This document shows positions 34,072-38,098 of a DNA stretch of 38,098 bases, piece after piece. The DNA comes from Flavobacteriales bacterium (lineage in GTDB: Bacteria > Bacteroidota > Bacteroidia > Flavobacteriales_D > Crocinitomicaceae). The translations under genes and the position numbers were made by a program. Below the pieces are notes generated by a model, which did no database searches, was not told the DNA's origin, and worked only from the letters and a program-made list of their open reading frames with translations. Every line of letters starts with the position of its first letter. Within the stretch, counting starts at the first letter, position 1. The stretch is taken from positions 1 through 38,098 of the forward strand of contig JAKSBJ010000295.1 in assembly GCA_022361195.1 (NCBI GenBank), in the 5' to 3' direction.

Positions 34072-35646
34072 ATGGAAGTTATTGGAACCTTAACGGTAAG
34101 AGATCAAAATGGTATTATCGAGCTTAGAAATAAGATTCGTTTAATAGCAAAAGAACTTTTGTTTAATGATGTAGAAGTTGTGAAAATAGCCTCTTTCTTG
34201 TCAGAGGTTTCAAGAGAAGTAAGCCAGCATACAATGCCTTTTGCTTTTTCAATACGTTTTCACCAGAAGCGTAAAAAGTATATCCTTTTTGATATTGAGT
34301 GTAATGATCGACTTGAAGATTCTATAAAACAACCTTTCAAGAATTTTTTTGACCATGTTACAATTGGTAATGCTCAGCAATATCCTTATCGAATTTCGTT
34401 TTACAAATTACTCCCTAACCAAAAAATAATCATTGATGATGCTTTGGTGGAGCAGGTTCAGGCCAATTTTCTTCGTTTGTCTGAAAAAGAGCTTTTATTG
34501 GAGTTGGAACGAAAAAATCAGGAATTGATCAAGGCTTATGAAGCGCTTGAAAATTCCCAAAATAGATTGTTGGACAGAGCTCAAAAAATTTCCAAACTAG
34601 GTGGCTGGGAAATTGATATAGATAGCATGGACCTTACCTGGACTGATGAAGTTTACCACATTCATGAATTACCCCTAAGTAGCCCGGCACCAAATGTAAG
34701 TGATGGACCAAAATATTTTTCGCCTGAGGCATGGTCAAAAATTTCAGATGCCATCCATGCAGCTATCGAAGACGGAGTTCCATGGGATTTAGAACAACCT
34801 TTAACAACGGCTAAAGGAAATCATAAATGGGTTCGCATAATGGGTGAACCAATTATCGAAAACAATAAAACGGTGATGTTGTCTGGTGTTTTTCAAGATG
34901 TCACAGCACAAAAAGAAATCAAGCTGGAGCTTGAAAAGAAGAACGATGAGTTAATTTTTAAAAACAAAGAACTAGAACAGTTTGTGTACGTTGCCTCGCA
35001 CGATTTGCAAGAGCCTTTAAGAACCGTAATCCACTTTGTAGGGCTGACCCAAAAGCTATATAAGGACAAATTAGATGAAAAAGGGGTGGGGTATATGAAC
35101 AACATCACCACCTCCTCTGAACGGATGAGGGACCTGATTAAGGATTTGCTTGATTACTCTCGTATTGGACGGAAAAAAGAAATTAAGGAAGTTAATTGTA
35201 ATGATCTGGTCAAAATGATTTTATCTGATTTGGAGTTTTTGGTAGAAGAAACAAAAGCCTCTATAAAAGTGGGGAAACTACCTAAACTAGCTGGTTTGGA
35301 AATTGAACTAAAACAGCTCTTCCAAAACCTAATTAACAATGGAATTAAATTCCGAAAAAAAACCAAATCACCTGAGATATCAATTAAAGCAACTAAGAGA
35401 AAAAATGAATGGCTGTTCAGTGTTCAGGATAACGGAATAGGAATTCCAAAACAACATTCCGAACGGATCTTTACCATTTTTCAACGATTGCATAACAAAA
35501 ACGAATATCCCGGAACAGGAATTGGCTTAGCACTGTGCAAAAAAATTGTCACCATGCACGGAGGAAGAATTTGGGTAGAATCTAAAGCACGCCAGGGAAG
35601 CACCTTCTATTTTACAATCGCTCACAACATAAATGAATCAACATGA
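34072..35646 (+). CDS. PAS histidine kinase with a degenerate RsbT-like N-terminal domain
   Basis: The 524-residue soluble kinase has four parts. Residues about 5-115 align by eye with RsbT-type ATPases (DQNGIIELRNKIRLIAKELLF, then FLSEVSREVSQHT where RsbT has ASELARNIFVYA), but the N-box Asn and the DQGPGI box are missing. A coiled coil follows at about 135-170. A PAS domain follows at about 172-285 (LGGWEIDIDSMDLTWTDEV). The kinase core has His310 (VASHDLQEPLR), N-box Asn419/422/423, G1 DNGIGIP at 453 and G2 GTGIGLAL near 481, all intact. There are no membrane segments. It overlaps the response regulator gene by 4 bp. Confidence 0.88.
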   Translation: MEVIGTLTVRDQNGIIELRNKIRLIAKELLFNDVEVVKIASFLSEVSREVSQHTMPFAFSIRFHQKRKKYILFDIECNDRLEDSIKQPFKNFFDHVTIGNAQQYPYRISFYKLLPNQKIIIDDALVEQVQANFLRLSEKELLLELERKNQELIKAYEALENSQNRLLDRAQKISKLGGWEIDIDSMDLTWTDEVYHIHELPLSSPAPNVSDGPKYFSPEAWSKISDAIHAAIEDGVPWDLEQPLTTAKGNHKWVRIMGEPIIENNKTVMLSGVFQDVTAQKEIKLELEKKNDELIFKNKELEQFVYVASHDLQEPLRTVIHFVGLTQKLYKDKLDEKGVGYMNNITTSSERMRDLIKDLLDYSRIGRKKEIKEVNCNDLVKMILSDLEFLVEETKASIKVGKLPKLAGLEIELKQLFQNLINNGIKFRKKTKSPEISIKATKRKNEWLFSVQDNGIGIPKQHSERIFTIFQRLHNKNEYPGTGIGLALCKKIVTMHGGRIWVESKARQGSTFYFTIAHNINEST

Positions 35647-36062
35647 CAAAAAAGTTTCGCTGTATTTTATTAATCGATGATGATATCATGACCAATGAGT
35701 TTCACGAGATTATCATTAATGATGCCGATATCACCGAAAAACTCCAAACCGTAACCAGTGGCCAGGAAGCACTGGATTATTTAACCAATTCAGGAAAATA
35801 TAAGTCAAATGGGACTGCTTTCCCTCAACCTGATTTAGTGTTACTGGATATTAACATGCCTGCTATGAACGGTTTTGAATTTATGGAAAGGTATCAAAAC
35901 CTTAATCCTAACCAAAAAGGAGAAGTGGTTATCGTTATGCTCACGTCTTCATTAAATCCGGATGATGAAGAACGAGCCAATGATTTTGAATCAATCAATG
36001 GGTACAGAAATAAACCGCTGACCATAGAAATGCTGAATGAATTGGCGACGGAGTATTTGTAG
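35643..36062 (+). CDS. Receiver-only response regulator (CheY-like)
   Basis: The 139-residue product is a single receiver domain with acidic pocket Asp12-Asp14, phosphoacceptor Asp69 (LVLLDINMPAMNG), Thr101 (MLTSS) and Lys124 (NKPL). It has no DNA-binding or enzymatic output domain, so it probably acts by protein contact or in a phosphorelay. Its ATG overlaps the histidine kinase stop (ATGA), which makes the two a cognate pair. It is the last gene of the stressosome-like cluster; 192 bp without a gene follow. Confidence 0.92.
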   Translation: MTKKFRCILLIDDDIMTNEFHEIIINDADITEKLQTVTSGQEALDYLTNSGKYKSNGTAFPQPDLVLLDINMPAMNGFEFMERYQNLNPNQKGEVVIVMLTSSLNPDDEERANDFESINGYRNKPLTIEMLNELATEYL

Positions 36063-36254
36063 GGGAATAAAGATAAATCTATTTGGATCGGATAAAATAA
36101 TGAGAATGTGTTATAGCCTCACTATTGACTTTGTGGGAGAATAGCATTTTTTGTCTACGGATGAAACAGCTTAAGATCTACGTTCTTCGATAACCTAATA
36201 TCTTTTCAAAATTTATATCTTATTCGATTATAATTAACCCAAGATGAAAAATGG

Positions 36255-37010
36255 ATGGGAAAGGCTAGACGAAATATTGCTCGATATTTGCCCAGAAATA
36301 GGGTGTTAATTACAATATTTTTTTCTTTAGTGTTTGTAGGAATCATTGTTTATCTTTTCACATTGGATGAATTGATCAAAAATGACGACTCATTTGATAA
36401 ACTGAGGAATATAGTTTTAACCATAATTGCTAGTGCTGGTATTCCATTCGTTGTATTATCACACGTAATTAAGGTGAAAGATTTAGCATTAAAAACCGAA
36501 ACCGAAACTCTTCGTATTTTAATGGATCAGATTGAATCAGAATCAAGGGAACTGTCGAAACATTTGAATAGTGGCCATAGAGTGGGAGAACAAAGCAAAC
36601 GTGAACTGTTTTATAGTTATCTACTCGAATATAAAAATCCTATGTCTGAAGAATGGCAATCTAGAGTGGGATTGTTTCTAAAAATTAGAAAGGATAAAGT
36701 TTGGCCCGATTTGGATCGGATTTGTCAATCCTTGAGCTCTGTATTATCTATATCAGAAGAATTTAGAAATAAGGATTTTAACGAATTAGTTAAAAATAAA
36801 TTCATTTCTCAAATTGGAGAATATGATCTGACGATTCTATTTGCTGTTTCAGTTATTCTAAATGACTATGACGACAAAAAAAGTGATCTTAGTGACCAGT
36901 TAATAGAACTTAGCGGTTATATCACTGGAATCACTTTGGATAGTGTTACCGAGATGGATGAAGGACTACGAGAAGCTATTGGATTTGCTTTGGATGATAA
37001 AGAATCTTAA
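36255..37010 (+). CDS. Membrane protein of unknown function
   Basis: The 251-residue product has a basic N-terminus (MGKARRNIARYLPRNR), two transmembrane helices (about residues 17-35 and 50-68) and a soluble helical C-terminal region of about 180 residues. Part of that region is predicted coiled coil (LKTETETLRILMDQIESES). I recognise no domain. It stands alone after the response regulator and converges on the OLD-type nuclease gene with overlapping stops. The topology would suit a membrane-anchored effector or signalling protein, but nothing in the sequence proves it. Confidence 0.6.
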   Translation: MGKARRNIARYLPRNRVLITIFFSLVFVGIIVYLFTLDELIKNDDSFDKLRNIVLTIIASAGIPFVVLSHVIKVKDLALKTETETLRILMDQIESESRELSKHLNSGHRVGEQSKRELFYSYLLEYKNPMSEEWQSRVGLFLKIRKDKVWPDLDRICQSLSSVLSISEEFRNKDFNELVKNKFISQIGEYDLTILFAVSVILNDYDDKKSDLSDQLIELSGYITGITLDSVTEMDEGLREAIGFALDDKES

Positions 37011-38098
37011 TCAATCTTTTCATTATGACTTAAAATAAATGCAGTGATTTTTTCACATAACTCAACTGCATTTGTACTTAAATCTGAAATATCCGTTATC
37101 ATTTCAGTTGCTAATTGAGCAAACTTAACTTTATCATGTAGGGTATTGCCATTTACGTACTTCCTATTTAAACCATCATATTTTTTGCAAATCCAATCGC
37201 CTAGATTTTCCTTATCAAAGTTGTTTCTAACACCTTTTTTTACTGTCAGATTTTGAAGGGTAATATCCTCTTTTTTGCATATCACTTTTTCTACAATTAC
37301 TTTGCTTAGGGTATTTTCTATTTCCTTCACAGGAAGCAGGTAGAAATTATCACCAAGTGCGTTACTTAGGTTTTCAAATCTTTTTTGTTTAGACTTGGTG
37401 ATTTTTCCATTTTTATCAAAATCAGAATCCGAAATCAAGAAAATTCTATTTGTAATTTTCTTTGCGTTGATGTTGTCTCCGTTTGATTCATCAAAATTCC
37501 AATGGGTTAGATTTCCTCCAGAATATTCAACAAATGAAAAATGAAAATCCTCTTTTAGTATTACTTCAGGTGGTGTTTCTTTCCAATAAACTTCCAAATA
37601 CTTCTTAAGGTAAAGGCGATCTGTGATTCCTTCCACCCAAATACTACAATTGGATAATAAAACGGAAGCATTATTTACTCCTAAACTATCCAATAAATTC
37701 ATGGATGGCTTTAGTTCTAATGTAACATTACTGGATTGAGCAGTATTTCCCTGTGAAACTTTGAACAAAGTAATTTTATTGCTTTCATTCATCAATTCAA
37801 GAAAGTGATTGGAATGAGTCGTAATGAAGTATTGAAAATTTGAAAATTCAGGCTTCAAAAATGTCTCAATCAACAAGCGTTGCATTCCAGGATGTAAAAA
37901 ATGTTCAGGTTCTTCTATAAATACAAGCATTTCTTTTCCCATATTAAAGAAAAGGGGATATGTAAGTATTATTATAGTTTGTATCCCATCTCCTAATTCA
38001 TAAATGGGTTGTTCGTCTTCACCTATTAGGACATATACAACATCTTCTCCTTCTCTGGGGACAATATTTATGTCCTTTCCAGGAAAAAAATTAGTGGA
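37007..38098 (-). CDS. OLD-type ATPase/TOPRIM nuclease, partial (N-terminus beyond the right edge)
   Basis: The frame is open from the right edge to the stop at 37007, giving 363 codons; the Met at 37942 is internal because 52 codons upstream are also open and conserved-looking. The visible part starts within an ABC-type ATPase with signature-like ELGDGIQ, Walker B LVFIEEPEHFLHPG and the H-loop ITTHSNHFLEL. A TOPRIM domain follows, with VEGITDRLYLKKYL and the acidic ISDSDFD. This is the overcoming-lysogenization-defect (OLD) layout, shared with several phage-defence nucleases such as GajA. The Walker A part and any upstream partner lie outside the window. Confidence 0.85.
   Translation of the reverse strand, partial: STNFFPGKDINIVPREGEDVVYVLIGEDEQPIYELGDGIQTIIILTYPLFFNMGKEMLVFIEEPEHFLHPGMQRLLIETFLKPEFSNFQYFITTHSNHFLELMNESNKITLFKVSQGNTAQSSNVTLELKPSMNLLDSLGVNNASVLLSNCSIWVEGITDRLYLKKYLEVYWKETPPEVILKEDFHFSFVEYSGGNLTHWNFDESNGDNINAKKITNRIFLISDSDFDKNGKITKSKQKRFENLSNALGDNFYLLPVKEIENTLSKVIVEKVICKKEDITLQNLTVKKGVRNNFDKENLGDWICKKYDGLNRKYVNGNTLHDKVKFAQLATEMITDISDLSTNAVELCEKITAFILSHNEKID

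Noticed and set aside
28743..34428. The 16-mer CCCTAACCAAAAAATA occurs near 28743 and again near 34413.
   Set aside because: One copy is in an intergenic gap and the other inside a coding frame; two copies of an A-rich 16-mer are not enough to call a repeat family.
1..38098. tRNA genes and CRISPR arrays were looked for in all gaps.
   Set aside because: No cloverleaf with a T-arm signature and no regularly spaced direct repeats were found.

Overview
The window looks like chromosomal DNA of a low-GC Bacteroidota, most likely a marine or freshwater member of the Flavobacteriales. Four things point there. Perfect copies of the Bacteroidota -7 promoter element TAnnTTTG precede eight genes. The F-type ATP synthase operon is split (atpBEFHAG without atpDC). 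One secreted protein ends in a type IX-secretion-like C-terminal domain. Many lipoproteins and family pairings are typical of that phylum, including bactofilin next to the ATP synthase genes and rnpA overlapping an S41 protease gene. Placement below order level is not possible from the sequence alone.

Layout. 1-4.7 kb is mostly minus strand: a lipoprotein gene cut by the window edge, leuS, two tandem paralogous lipoproteins with a stretched cytochrome-like C-X9-C-H motif, and a manganese-type superoxide dismutase. 4.7-9.6 kb is plus strand: a small acidic lipoprotein, a large AsmA-like envelope protein and a membrane histidine kinase. Then come methylmalonyl-CoA epimerase and a T9SS-like secreted protein on the minus strand. 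11.0-30.3 kb is a long plus-strand run: oligopeptide-type binding lipoprotein, hemW, free methionine-R-sulfoxide reductase, Ig-like lipoprotein, FkbM-like methyltransferase, purD, CNNM/CBS membrane protein, bactofilin, AtpZ-like protein, DUF6168-like protein, atpBEFHAG, a cysteine-rich DUF3109 protein, rnpA, a carboxyl-terminal protease and an O-antigen ligase-like protein. 30.3-32.4 kb holds a small membrane protein, a SPOR-domain cell-wall amidase and a single-strand DNA-binding protein paralogue.

The most interesting region is 32.8-36.1 kb. After a 446-bp gene-free stretch with a perfect 14-bp hairpin comes a stressosome-type module: an RsbR-like STAS protein without a sensor domain, an RsbS-like STAS protein in which the usual phosphorylated serine is a proline, and an RsbT-like kinase. 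A PAS histidine kinase follows, whose N-terminus looks like a decayed RsbT domain, and then a receiver-only response regulator. I see no sigma-B, RsbU/RsbX-type phosphatase or RsbW gene here, so the module probably signals through the His-Asp pair.

The right end (36.2-38.1 kb) has an unrecognised membrane protein converging on a truncated OLD-type ATPase/TOPRIM nuclease gene, possibly the edge of a defence region. All three convergent gene pairs in the window share exactly four bases at their stop codons. No tRNA, rRNA, CRISPR array or intact insertion sequence was seen.
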